From contig NC_051093.1 in the NCBI RefSeq assembly GCF_901709675.1, forward strand, positions 10,178,053 through 10,242,052: DNA of 64,000 nt, read 5' to 3'. The stretch comes from Syngnathus acus. Its lineage: Eukaryota > Chordata > Actinopteri > Syngnathiformes > Syngnathidae. This document shows, in pieces, positions 14,501-26,169 of the stretch (its first letter is position 1; every line of letters begins with the position of its first letter). Under the pieces are notes generated by a model. That model worked only from the letters and a program-made list of their open reading frames with translations, did not search any database and was not told the origin of the DNA. The translations under genes and the position numbers were made by a program.

Positions 14501-17500
14501 GTATGTTCTGAGCTTCAACAGAAACAGAATTCATAAATAAACACAACTTACGCAAATCATCCTTAGCGTAGTTGCGGTTATTTACTTTCGACAAATATTA
14601 GGTTCTTCTGCAGTATGATTTTTGTAATGGTCACAAAGGCAAACTGAAGGCAGTGTTGTATGATTTATGACTCCCGTCCCTCCGTGTATTGTATGGTACC
14701 CCCGCCCAGCGAGCTACCGGGGACTGATGTACTGCCTTGTTAATCAAACACAAGCTGATTAAATTATCTGTCTGATTTACAGCACACGCTTCCGCCCCCC
14801 CCCCGGCCGGCCGGCCGGCCGGGCGGCCCCTTCCTCGCCGTCTGCCCTAGTATGCAACTCAAGACAACGCAAAGTCTACATCTTAATTCAGCATGCAATG
14901 TTAGGACACTGTAGGTATATTTCAAGTCAAGCAAAGGGGAAGCTTCATCGAACTCTTATTAGTTTAGAGCTCAAAATGACCATCATAAAAGCATCCTGAA
15001 AAATGATGACACAGCCGTGTTGGGCCGTGTGATCTGGGCAAGTGTTCCAGGCCGCTTGGTTTGTTTTGTGGAAAGATGTAAAGGCCGGAAAGCAGAACAT
15101 TACTTCCAAACGGTCACTTTCTTTGTTCTGTCCGATTTGAAGTCATCAGTGTGTGATCCATGATGTCGTCACGACTTTGATTGTTGACATTTGCTGCATT
15201 GAGTGGAGCCCAATGAGTATGCGTACGCCGGCCGGGGCGTACAGCAGCTCTGTGCCATGGGAAGCTTGACGGCGACTCCAATTGGTCTTGCAACACAAAG
15301 AAATATGAGCTTGCAAAAGCGGTAGCTCAAAATCGAAATACATTTTCAATCAGTTTGCACAGTGGAAATGAACACAATGTTGCCGTCGGTACGGTTTGTT
15401 TCCTCGAATGTTGTCGTCGGTGCACTCGGGAAGGCTCTTTGGTTTTGAAAATGCACTTGTACAACCCTGCCATCCCCTCGTGCGCACAATTAGGTCGGAT
15501 GTAATGAAATCACGCCGCGATGTCCTGGCTAATGGAGGCGCCGGCGAGCGAGGTCAACCAGTGGACGCCGCAGCTGCCTGTTATGTTAGTCTTTCTTTTA
15601 CGAGAGCACCTGTTTGGATTTCCTCAGTGAAACGGCGCCGCTACGTGTTCAACTGTTAAGAGCGACACGCATGCTTACTTAGTGGGAAAAGCCATCTCAT
15701 CATTGTCAAATATTTATGAGACACACACATAACATGATGGGTCTGCAAAATATACTCACACATCCAGCCTGAGATCCAATGAAGGATCCATCTAAATCTA
15801 TCTACAAGATCAAGTGTATCCTTTACTGTATCTGTCGATCTTTTATTGTATCTAGCTCTTAATGTACTATGCCAATAGCGGAAGGTAAATAAATAGGTGA
15901 CTACGTCTTGGCTGGCCACACGGGGCAGTATAGAAAAAACTGTTTCTTCCGAGTCCTCTCTCAGCTCGTCGGTAAAAAGTATCCTGAAATAATGCATGAC
16001 TACTAAGTAGTGTTGTATTGTCGGTCTACATGTGTTGCTGTTCTATTGGTGTTCATGACAATTGACTGATACACATCCCATCCATGGTGACACTTGCCTC
16101 TACTGTCATTTCAAGGGAATATAGGACGTAAAGAGAGGATGTAGCTATTGTACATTTAATTAAGGGCCCGAGAGGCTCGGGTGCGCACGCCGCTTGTGAA
16201 TGGGCTCCCTGACCCGCCAGGATGCTCCAGTGGCTGCCCGAGGGGCTGCCCGAGGGGCTGCCCGAGGGGCTGCCCGAGGGGCTGCCCGAGTGGCTGCCCA
16301 AGCGCCGGCCGCAGTAAATCACAGGGCTAATGAAAAAGGCAGGGAGTGGCTTCTTGAAGCTGAGGGGGACTCACGTGAAGGTGACTTTGGGCCTCGGAAT
16401 GCTGGCCGGATGAATATTGCTGTTTTGTGAGCGTGAAGAAGCTCTTTGTTTGTGTTGGAGCGCTGTACCGTGACAACATCAATTGTCAGAGCTTGCACAA
16501 ATTTCAAGCACCTGGCCTCCAATAATACAGAAAGGCTTCTCCATCTGAATTGGACCATCTGTTTATCATCCACTTTTATGGCCGCAGAGTTTTGACTGAA
16601 AAGCAAGTGATACACGACTGTCTGTGTATGCGCCAAAGCCTGCAGAGTGGAGCGTAGTAACAGGAACACGAGGCCTGACATTAGCCACAAATCAGACATT
16701 TTATAAGGGGAAAGAAAAAAAGCAACAAATTGGAGCTCATCTACTTTTTGTCATTGTGACGACGTCCGAGCCGTTTTTTTTCCCACATCAATTTCCTGCT
16801 TGCTGTGTGTTGTTGAGTCAAAGTGCTCCTTGAACTCCAAGCCTAAAAAGTGTTTATGTTGTGTTTTTCTTTTTTGCTCTAATAAAGTTCAGTGCGGCAC
16901 AAACAAGAGCCCTGTGTGAGTGGGGAAGGAAGGCTTGATATGAACCTCTATTGATCACTTGGACTGTCCCAACGCTATGAAGCGTTTCCATCATTCCAGC
17001 AAGCCGGCCGGTGTGTGCTCATTTCTAATGTTTGTCAGGACACTTTCTGGAAATGTGGGTAAATCTCGGGAAAGAAAGCTCAGCTTCCGCTTTGGAAATG
17101 GAATGGCAAAGACCGGCTGCACAACATGTGCCGAATGAAAAGAAAGCGGTGGCACGCTCAAGAAATCGAAATAGCATCGTACTAAACGGCTCGTTCGAGG
17201 CAGGTGAGCTATCAGGGTATTGATTTGTGAGCAAAGACAAGGCAGAATTGAGGACACTCGTCGTGTCACTATCTCCTTTGATGCTCATGACGTATTCCCA
17301 ATCTTTCTCGATTGATTGATTCCAATATAATCAAAGGCTAAAATGTGGTCCTCATTTGCAGCAGGTAAGCTATTCCTTCTTAAATGCAATCCCCGCAGAC
17401 GGAAGACGTGACAGAAAAAGGAAGCAAATTCACCCAGTGTGATTCCGCCAGTTGGGATTAGCTTTGGAGGCTAATTAGTAGCTGTCGAGACTTTTTCCCG

Positions 17501-19095
17501 AAGCTTGATGGATGATTCCACGTGGGAGTTAACATGACACACTCGGCCGGCCGCAAGCCTCTATTATCACTTCCTTGAGCTCCGAAACGTGACCTGAGAT
17601 TTGAGCCTGACTTGTCAGCATGTGGTGCGCAGCCGCTTGGTTCGTAGGCCGGCTCGTACAGCTCGCAATGACGTTTGCGTGGGTGTTTGGCAGCCTCCCA
17701 CCTCTTCAGAGCTGAAGCTTTGATTGATCACTCAACCCCTGTTTTCTTTCGGGGGTCGTCTCAAGTTTGCCGGCGACCCCCGGGTCGAATTTGCCATATC
17801 CTATCCTAAGTGTATCGAGGACTTTCTGCTAGCGTAGTGTAAAGCTAGCTCGCGGGTACTGAAGTAGCAGCATTTTGGCGTCAAAATGACTTTGCGTTAT
17901 TTGCTTGTTCAGGCAGTCTTTCGACTTGCATTTGAAATGCTAGTAGGAGTTGTTGTTTGAATTCGTGAAAAGTCGAGCAGCAGCGTTTTGGGTCCGCTGG
18001 AAGGTCTGGAGAGACTTGCTGGATCAGCTTTTGGAAACGCAGCATTTTCTCACGCAGCACAAAACCAAATCACCAAATGTTGACTTGGGAAAAGTGAGTG
18101 GAGGTTGTTTGAAAGTTTCTTCACGCCGACTAGCGTGTTTTGCTTCTCGCGCTAATGGATTCGGCAGTCCGCCTCGCCTCGCCTCGGCTTTTAATCACCA
18201 CTCGATGTCGTTAGGAAGAGTCAGCAAATAGCGAGTCGTCAGCAGAGGATTGGGAGCTCAGAAATGAAATATATCTGCAACGATATGGGAAGCCGCAGTA
18301 ATTATCCGTTACAAGTGTCCCGTCTGGTCTGTTTGGCATTTGGACGAATGGCTCCTCCTGAGCAAATTGATGCTGCAAAGTAAGAATCAATCAAAAGCCG
18401 CATCCCCTTAAAGTGGCTGTGCGGCGGCTATGCGAAAGCCTTCTTCTCCCCGTTGAGTATGTTTCTGATGGAATGGTTTTCAAGAGGCTTGGGGTCAGCG
18501 CTCACTAATGAACAAAGCCTAGCGATATTGCTAACATGCGAGCTTGCTTGCGTGCGTGCGTGCGTGCTGTTTCTAATGAGCTCACGTCAACAATGCACAT
18601 GTGGCTTTGTTACCGTGACAATACGTTTTGGGCAAACGCTCAAAGTCGCTCGCTCAAAGTCAATAGGGAGGCCTGCTGGCATGGAAGAAGTAAGAAGGAC
18701 AACTCGGTGGCCAGAGGCACGTGACTATTGGTTCAGCGCAATAAATGGCGGGCTAGTTAGGGAAAAGTGCAAAAATGTGACTTTGATTTGACGAGAAGGC
18801 ACACATCCAGATGTCTGGCTTTTCTCGACAAGGTTTCATTATGGGATCAATGCGGTCTGAAGAAAAGTGATGATGAAGCCTCGCAAGACTGAGTGTTCTT
18901 TCAAGTGCAAGTGAAGGGCAGCCATGACAAACAAAACCAAGTCCGTAAGCCTTCCAGCAGTCTTTCATCCACTTTATGTATAAGAAGTTTTGTGGCGTAC
19001 AACTGGAGTTGCAGATGACAAGAAGATACATACCAAACGATGCTAAAGTGATTAGAAACAAGCATTTCTAATTTGCCTAAAGCAGATCTGCTGCT
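14501..19095. other. non-coding stretch, no gene recognised
   Basis: No exon or RNA gene was recognised. A GGCC-rich run lies near 14800-14824. AT-rich and unique-looking DNA alternate. Frames such as 15656-15997 (minus) and 16319-16699 (minus) have no known domain and no supporting splice structure. Confidence 0.5.
16227..16300. repeat. 12-bp minisatellite, about 5-6 units
   Basis: The unit CCCGAGGGGCTG is repeated head to tail about five times, and the last unit carries a change (gagtgg). Because the unit length is a multiple of three, both strands show repetitive translations (Ala-Arg-Gly-Ala or Gly-Ser-Pro-Ser). These should not be mistaken for a coding gene. Confidence 0.9.
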
Positions 19096-19134
19096 GGGAT
19101 ACCGCAAGGGTCCATACCCAGAGCACTATTGTTC
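19096..19134 (+). mobile_element. second LINE reverse-transcriptase remnant
   Basis: The plus strand reads GIPQGSIPRALLF, a degraded version of the GVPQGS.LGPLLF reverse-transcriptase core. It is similar to the remnant at 14442 but carries different substitutions. It is flanked by sequence with no extended frame, so only a fossil remains. Confidence 0.6.
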
Positions 19135-19929
19135 CGCTCTAATATTGGAATCTACCTACCCCAAAGAAAACAATCCACGGTCGTCCGCATAGTCATTTGA
19201 GACCAACATCAATGAAAAATGGTACTTGTGTATGTGGTTCAAGCCATCTGTTTCCAATGAAGGCATCAACTGGGGTCATCTGTAATGCTTTATAACCACT
19301 CCAGCATTCTCTCAGCAGTAAGGTTTTGCGCCTTAAATCCCACAAGACGTGAATCACCGCTCGCTCGTCATAAATACGTACTAAACGTCCACTTCCAAAG
19401 GATCCCAGTGTGGCATTTACTCTCTGGACACTTTATTAGGGACACCTGCTCAGTATGACAATCATTAAGCAGCCCACAAAGAAAGCTGCCTTCGTAAACA
19501 CACCGACATGTTTACGATGATGTTGCTAGTCGGCGCTTGCGCCACAATGTTGTTTGTTCCGGGAGATATGCCGCTTATAGTTTGCACTTTTGTGTGACAT
19601 GGATCGTAACATGCCGCCAAACGTGTTTTTGAATTCCTCCGTATATGTATCATTTCCAGTTCAAGTTGACATCAATTGTTTCGTATTGTTAAAAAAAAAG
19701 CCTCGGCTCAGTCGCCACTGCACAATTTTGTGTGCGTTCCTTCCCACCAGCTCCAGCGCTGTAATGGTAGTTGACCTAATTATGCCAAGTCATCTGATAA
19801 GGTGTATTGTGCTAAAGGTGGGTTCTGCACGCTGCTGCTAAATGGTTTTGTCAAAAGGTGGAATACAAGAGGCTGGTGTTTTTCTCAGCGTGGGTGCGGG
19901 CGGGCGGGCGGGCGGTCGGGCTTAGGCTG

Positions 19930-20016
19930 GGCCAGGCAGGCAGGCAGGCAGGCAGCCTCGCAGGCAGGCAGGCAGGCAGGCAGGCAGCCTCGCAGGCAGC
20001 TTCGCAGGCAGCCTCG

Positions 20017-20060
<44 letters not shown>
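19930..20060. repeat. (AGGC)n microsatellite
   Basis: AGGC tetranucleotide units with a few interruptions (cctcg, cttcg). It is the same motif family as the much longer array at 22006-22379. Confidence 0.95.
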
Positions 20061-20765
20061 TCATGAAAGCGAGGTAAATGAAAGCATGTGTGATTGTTGT
20101 TGTACAGCACGCTTCAAGTGTGACAGCGCTTGCTTCACACAGCTGGACGCCTTTTGCTCTTTCTTCCTCCGCGCTGATGTATCAATATTTTGACCTCCGC
20201 ACCCTGATGCTAAGTTGAGTTGTAATGAGCCACATACTGCTTCTCATATGTTGAAATGGATCTTACATATCCTCTTGCTTACATTGCGGCCACGTGTATG
20301 GACACGTACTCTGCTTTTATGTCATTCCAATTGGAGTAAGAGGGAGCAGGTTCAACACTTGGTCCATCTTGGACCAGACCAAACATCTGCAATTGTGTAG
20401 GCTCTGTGTTACCACGGCGATAAGAATGTAATGTGTGTGGAGGTGGATCATGCCGATTGGTTGTGATGAAGGACGCCTTACTTTGCGGCTCGATCGTCTT
20501 GAAACTATTTGCCGTGCCGTCCGTCCCTTAATTTGACACGTGTCAGCGCATCGGCTTTGTTTTCCAAAAGACACGTTATTCGTAGCTGTATTTTTCTTCC
20601 GATGAAAACACTCGTCAGGTGAAATGTTGGACATCATTTGGTCAAAACATGTCAAGGCTGCACTTTCGATGGTCTTGAAAGAGGGAGGGAGGGAGGGAGG
20701 CCTGTGCACAGCATGGCTGACTCGTCTGTTTCTACTGTGCACTGTATTCAGTGAGTCTGCTAGCT

Positions 20766-20934
20766 TGAGTCAGGCAACTGAATCATCTGAGTCCATTGTG
20801 TTTCTTGATAACACCGATCTGAGTCAGTTGTGTTTTCAGGTCGTCACGCACGTCGAGTCAGCGAACCAAATCAGACAAGTCTGCAGTGTTTCTGTCGAAT
20901 TAGAATCAATCATCCAGTTTGCTGAATTGAGTCA
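20766..20934. promoter_or_regulatory. cluster of AP-1-type heptamers
   Basis: Three exact TGAGTCA heptamers (the palindromic AP-1/TRE consensus) start at 20766, 20820 and 20928. Near matches lie between them (tgagtcc, cgagtcag), and another exact copy lies about 900 bases to the right, near 21812. Function as an enhancer is inference only. Confidence 0.35.
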
Positions 20935-22005
20935 GGCCCCGATTTCTGTCCCATTCATACCGAAGCAAGTCAGTGGTTTCAGTCAGTTCAATTGGCTCAT
21001 CTTGATCTGAGCAAAAGTTTCAAAATAAGACTTTAGAGGTGCAAAAATACTCTGCCTCTCTTAATGAACGCCCTTGCATTGTACTGAGCGCTGTTTCTAA
21101 TCGTCGGTGCCTTGAAACACGTGTTAGTCGTTTGAACCGTGGTTTGGCCCGACGGACTCTATCGGAGGTTTCGGGAATGTTCCCGAAAAGCCGAGACGGG
21201 GGGAAAATGCTCGCATGGCGTTTTCTTCCCGTTGTTGGCTTGGCTTTTCTCTTGGGACAAAAAACACAGCAGACTCATGATGCAAGAACTTCTTTTCTTC
21301 TTCTTTTTATTCTACATCATTTCATGAGCACACTTTGTACGTTTTGTTTTTGTATTTTATATCAACTCTAAGAAATTCACATTTACACAAAGCATTGTAC
21401 ATTATTAGTGTGTCAGTACAGTGACCAATATCCCTTTGTGGTCATAATTATAATACTGCACTATGGGAGGCAATCACAGTGAAGAGTCACATGACACCTT
21501 CTATTTAATCCCAGCCATGTAAACCGAATGCACATTCAGAACGACAAGAAAAACGACCCCAAAAAAAAAGCTCGCAGGCACTGACTGCGGTGCGACTCTT
21601 TGAGTGCGATCGTCTAATAAGTGCTTCAAAATGAATTGAACAAAGAAAAATGCGTAACGCAAAGGCATGAAAAGCGTCCAAATCAATTTTCATGCACTGT
21701 TAAATGTCGCCTGGTAGCGTTAGCCAATAACCGAGACGGGCTTTTATGAATCTTGCGCCGTCTTTGAAAGTTTGGCTTGATGTAACGATATGCCTCGTTA
21801 CGGTGAAGGACTTGAGTCAAAAACGAGTCTTCCAGACGTCCCGCCATTTGCATCCATTATGGCTGCCGTTCTTGGTTCTCATTTTGACTCCACAAGCAGT
21901 TTAAGGTTTATGTTGGAAGCTGTCAGCGGCAGTGTCAGTGTTATTTAGGACCTTTTCAAGCTGGCCGGGCTCCCCACTCAACGCTGTTGGTAGCTTCTGC
22001 CTGCG

Positions 22006-22379
<374 letters not shown>

Positions 22380-23894
22380 TGAATGCCACACAAGGATGCG
22401 GCTGAATCACGCCCACGCTGGCTCTCCACAGGAGTGTGATTCATATCCTCGCCTCCCTCCCTCCCTCCCTCCCTCGTGCACGTGAGCCGCTTGTCAGCTT
22501 CCAACTTGACCGTGGACGCGCATGAGTCACAAGTCCGTCCGTGTCGGACAAATAAAGGCGCTTAATTGTATGGAGATGTTGGCGGCCTGATATAATGACT
22601 CCCTTATATACTATATTTTTCAGAGCTCCATCTTTTAGCAGTAGTGCTGGAAAATCGTGGGTCGTATTGCCATCATATTTGATGAGCATGGCTGGATGCT
22701 GCCAAACCAAAGTGGCTGAATTTTACAAGTCTGGCAGGCGCCATCGAAAGAAATATCAATTGGAATTTTTGTCCTGCAAATGGCCATTTATTTGGCTTCC
22801 GAAAAATAACATTGAATACGCCCGCCGACCACCATCTTCAAAACGATGGAGAGCATTAGCCGTTAGCAAAAAATGGATCTGTAATGCCTTCCCTTTTCCC
22901 ACCAACTTTTAGCCTTTGATCTTTCAAAGGTATTTATGTCCATACGTCACTGGAGGGGCTGACATTAAAGTGATAAAAGGTTGCCTGTGAAGTGAAGTGC
23001 TTTCATATCAGCCTGCCCATACAGTAAATGTCAGCGGCTGCTGGTGCGGAGAAGACGCGCGCATACGCACTTGACGAGCGGGCGAATGATGATGGCGCGA
23101 CTGAGCGCTAATCGCTACCTGCCTGTCCGCAGCTCTCCCAAATGGACGACGAGCGCCACGAGGAAAAGGCCTCATTCCTGTCAATCAAATGATGACTCCG
23201 AAGAGCCTGGCCGTTAACAGGTTGGACGTATTTTTTCATTCTATCGACATGAAGGCAGTGTGAAAGTGAATCCCTGGGCCCAGTTTGGCCGTGAAAGCAG
23301 TGTCCTTGAAATCCTTGAAAACATGGAGTTTACCTTCCGAGAGTCCATTCAATTTAAAAGATGCTGCTGCGTTCAGGGTCACTGCTCACTTCATGGCGTA
23401 GCTGAAGGCGCCGCTGGCCAATGCCAGGTCAGCAAGGGGAGAAACAAAAACACCCTGCTGAGTCAGCATGACTGACAAATGAATCTGGAGTCCTGCAGAA
23501 GGTCTGAGTGGATGAAGTTTAGCCAAAGTGGTTCTGTTACCACGGCGACGGGATACTTGCGAAAACAAAAAGCCAATCCGAAGGAAGATGCTTCCAGGCA
23601 CCGGTGGGTTTCAAGGCTAGATCCTCGCCGAGTGGACAGGAAAAAAAACAGGAAGTTGGGAAAATGAGCTTGTGGAGTGTTTGCTAAGATGCACTTTTTC
23701 TTGAGCTACATAAGTCCATACGCTAAGAGTCCAGGCACGTGGTTCTATGAGACTCCGCATGCAGGGATGAAGAGTCTAGAAGAGGTCTTGGGGGTCAATA
23801 CCCGGTCCATGTGGCCTCTCTGCTGCTTTCTTCAATGAAGCGGCCTTCCTCCTCCTCCTCCTCCTCCTCCTCCTCCTCGTCGTCTTCTTCTTTC

Positions 23895-23947
23895 TCAGAC
23901 TTCGGGAGGAGGCGTGACCGGCTGGGCTACGCCGTCCACCCTCACCA
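23895..23947 (-). other. possible alternative 3' terminal exon of ngfr
   Basis: On the minus strand a strong acceptor (long pyrimidine tract ending cccttcag) is followed at 23947 by sequence that is open in the frame left by ngfr exon 5 (phase 1). It would add 17 residues ending in PVTPPPEV before TGA at 23895-23897. This would give a receptor without a death domain. I see no homology for the tail, and phase agreement alone has a one-in-three chance, so this is a weak call. Confidence 0.15.
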
Positions 23948-25195
23948 CTGAAGGGAAGAGAAAGAAGAACATGTTTGAGTATTTGCCAAACATTTTGGCC
24001 CTGCAAAAAAGCCAATGTGTGGTTATGTAAAGTGCCTGGTCTTTCCCCAAGGAGGCGCTGTGGGTTTTGGGTTTTTTTCTGGCGTGTTCAAGTGGCATCA
24101 TTAGCCGGACAAGGATGGCAATCAAAAGCGCTTTTATTCCCACAAACCTCTTAACCTGCTTTGCCACCCTGGAAACGGCAGAAGAATGCACACCGCTTTT
24201 GGGCTTTTGGTGTGAAGGCTTGCCATTGTCATTCATTCATCCTCACCGTTGGCTAGCCTGGAGATGCTTACATTCCAAAAATGGTCTTTCTTCTGTTTTG
24301 AATACTCCCGCGTTATCTCGGAAGCTGTGACATTGGTCACGTTTGCCCTTGGCTGCTCCACGTGGCTAGCTGTGGTGCAGACAAGTGGAGGAACGCCAAG
24401 AGTTTTGTGTTTCATGGCGAGGCTGGAACATTTGCTGACATGCTTTCTCTCCCACACGCAATGAGCAAAACACAAGTTGCTCGCAATTTCCAACCGTGCA
24501 TGTGCCTGGCATATGTGCTAGCAATTGATTGGGCAACAGCTCGCGGATGAAGATTGTGACGTTTACCCCAAATTGTCAGCTTCTCCTGAAATGGTACACT
24601 TCCCGTGTGGCTTTGATTTTGTCACACTATTTTGTGGGTCAACTCAGGAGGCTATGGACGTGACCAAAGTTCCCCAAAAGTAGTACGGAGCAGATTTTCA
24701 TGGTAGTCATGGCATCTGTGGAAATGTCCAAAATGGCAGCTGGCTCTGTAAGGCTTTTTTTCTGGGTCTATTCATGATAGACTTGCCCACCAAATTTCAC
24801 TGGCTTGTTTTGTAAATTGAATGTGCCAGCCACGAAATCTGGTTGGGCCTGAGAATAATAAGAATGAGCAACGGCCTTGTTAGCGAGAGACTTGGCAAAG
24901 CGAGAACAAAAACGCTCAGACTGCTGGCTGCATCCTCCTGATCAATGCAATACACCTCAAAGTGGCTCAATCAAAAAGAAGCTTTGTTACGCATTGTTGG
25001 ACGGTTTTGTTTTGTTTTGTTTTCTCCTCTGCTTGCTGGCGAATAATAAAAGTCAGCGGAAACAATGCACACGCCTATTATGGTTGCGCTGCATTATTAA
25101 AGCACTCTGGCAACCTCTCTCTTATTGTAATATTATCACACGAATCAGAAATCACATACATTCATCCTGCTTCATGAACGAGTCGTGAGTGAGTG

Positions 25196-25248
25196 AGTGA
25201 GGGAGGGAGGGAGGGAGGGAGGGAGGGAGGGAGGGAGGGAGGGAGGGA
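25196..25248. repeat. (AGGG)n microsatellite
   Basis: GAGT units pass into about twelve AGGG units. The array is purine-only on the plus strand. Confidence 0.95.
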
Positions 25249-25584
25249 GTCATTTCTGCGTGTTGCTGTGCACCCCGCAATTCTGAATGAGAGAGAGAGA
25301 GAGAGAGGTGTGAAATCAAATCATTTCATTATTTCTATTGCCACTGTCAGAGAGGCCTTATTGGTCATTTTTTGCTATAGGGCACACTTTTATTTTTAAT
25401 GACAAAAATCTTACACGATTACAAATGATGGGTTTGAGACAGGGTTTTATTGTGGGCTTTGGCTTTTAATATACGTCTTCTTTTAAATGACTATGTAATC
25501 GAATCAAAATGCTAGTTCATACCAGTAATTCCAAATTTTTCAAGATACAGAAGTCACTCCGTTTTTTTTTTTTTTCGTTTTTTA

Positions 25585-25897
25585 TCTTGAGTTAAGTTAA
25601 AGTCCCAATGATCGTCACACACACATGTGGGTGTGGTGAGATTTGTCCTCTGCATTGAACCCATCCCTGTGTGATTTGGATCCATCCCCTCCAAATGGAT
25701 GGATCCATCCGCCGCCGCGCTCGGGAATCATTTGGTGATCTAACCCCCCAATTCCAACCCTTAATGCTGAGTGCCAAGCAGGGAGGCAATGGGTCCCATT
25801 TTTATAGTCTTTGGTATGACCCGGCCGGCCGGGGTTTGAACCCACAACCTTCCAGTCTCAGGGCGGACACTCTACCACTAGGCCACTGAGCTGAGTT
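25585..25897 (-). mobile_element. tRNA-related fish SINE
   Basis: Read from 25897 leftwards on the minus strand, it opens with a tRNA-like head: A box TGGCCTAGTGGTAGAG and B box GGTTCAAACCC. The body ends at the plus-strand text beginning gttaaagtcccaatgatcgtc. This combination is a common, well-preserved repeat in percomorph fish. The copy is nearly full length. It contains a small GGAT expansion near 25680-25700. Confidence 0.75.
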
Positions 25898-26048
25898 GCG
25901 CCATGCACCCTATAACGGAATGATGGTGACTCGAAAGCTGATCCCGTGGAGTCTCTTGCCTCATTAGTGGCCAAGAGCTGTGACAATAACTATAACCACT
26001 ACAAACCTCAGCAGTCCAAACCTTTTGGATGGACGGTCCAGTCAGCCA

Positions 26049-26169
26049 TTCACTCACTCACTCACTCACTCGCTCCTTCCCTCCCTCCCTCCCTCCCTCC
26101 CTCCCTCCCTCCCTCCCTCCCTCCCTCCCTCACTCACTCACTCACTCACTCACTCACTCACTCACTCAC
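26049..26169. repeat. (CACT)n-(CCCT)n-(CACT)n array touching a splice donor
   Basis: On the plus strand, CACT units, then about thirteen CCCT units, then CACT units run up to 26169. On the minus strand the last array is (GTGA)n, and its first unit is the GTGAGT donor of ngfr exon 5. Confidence 0.95.

Noticed and set aside
20624-21010. 128-codon plus-strand frame with a hydrophobic patch
   Set aside because: There is no splice support and no domain, and the repeated Leu-Ser-Gln words reflect the TGAGTCA-like motifs.
23776-24015. Arg-rich or Glu-rich frame on the minus strand at a CTC/GAG repeat
   Set aside because: The acid or basic runs come from a trinucleotide repeat. Only the short phase-matched tail after the acceptor at 23947 was kept, as a weak candidate.
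25800-25897. Possible tRNA gene (A and B boxes, minus strand)
   Set aside because: It is the head of a longer repeat with a known fish SINE body, and the cloverleaf is not complete.
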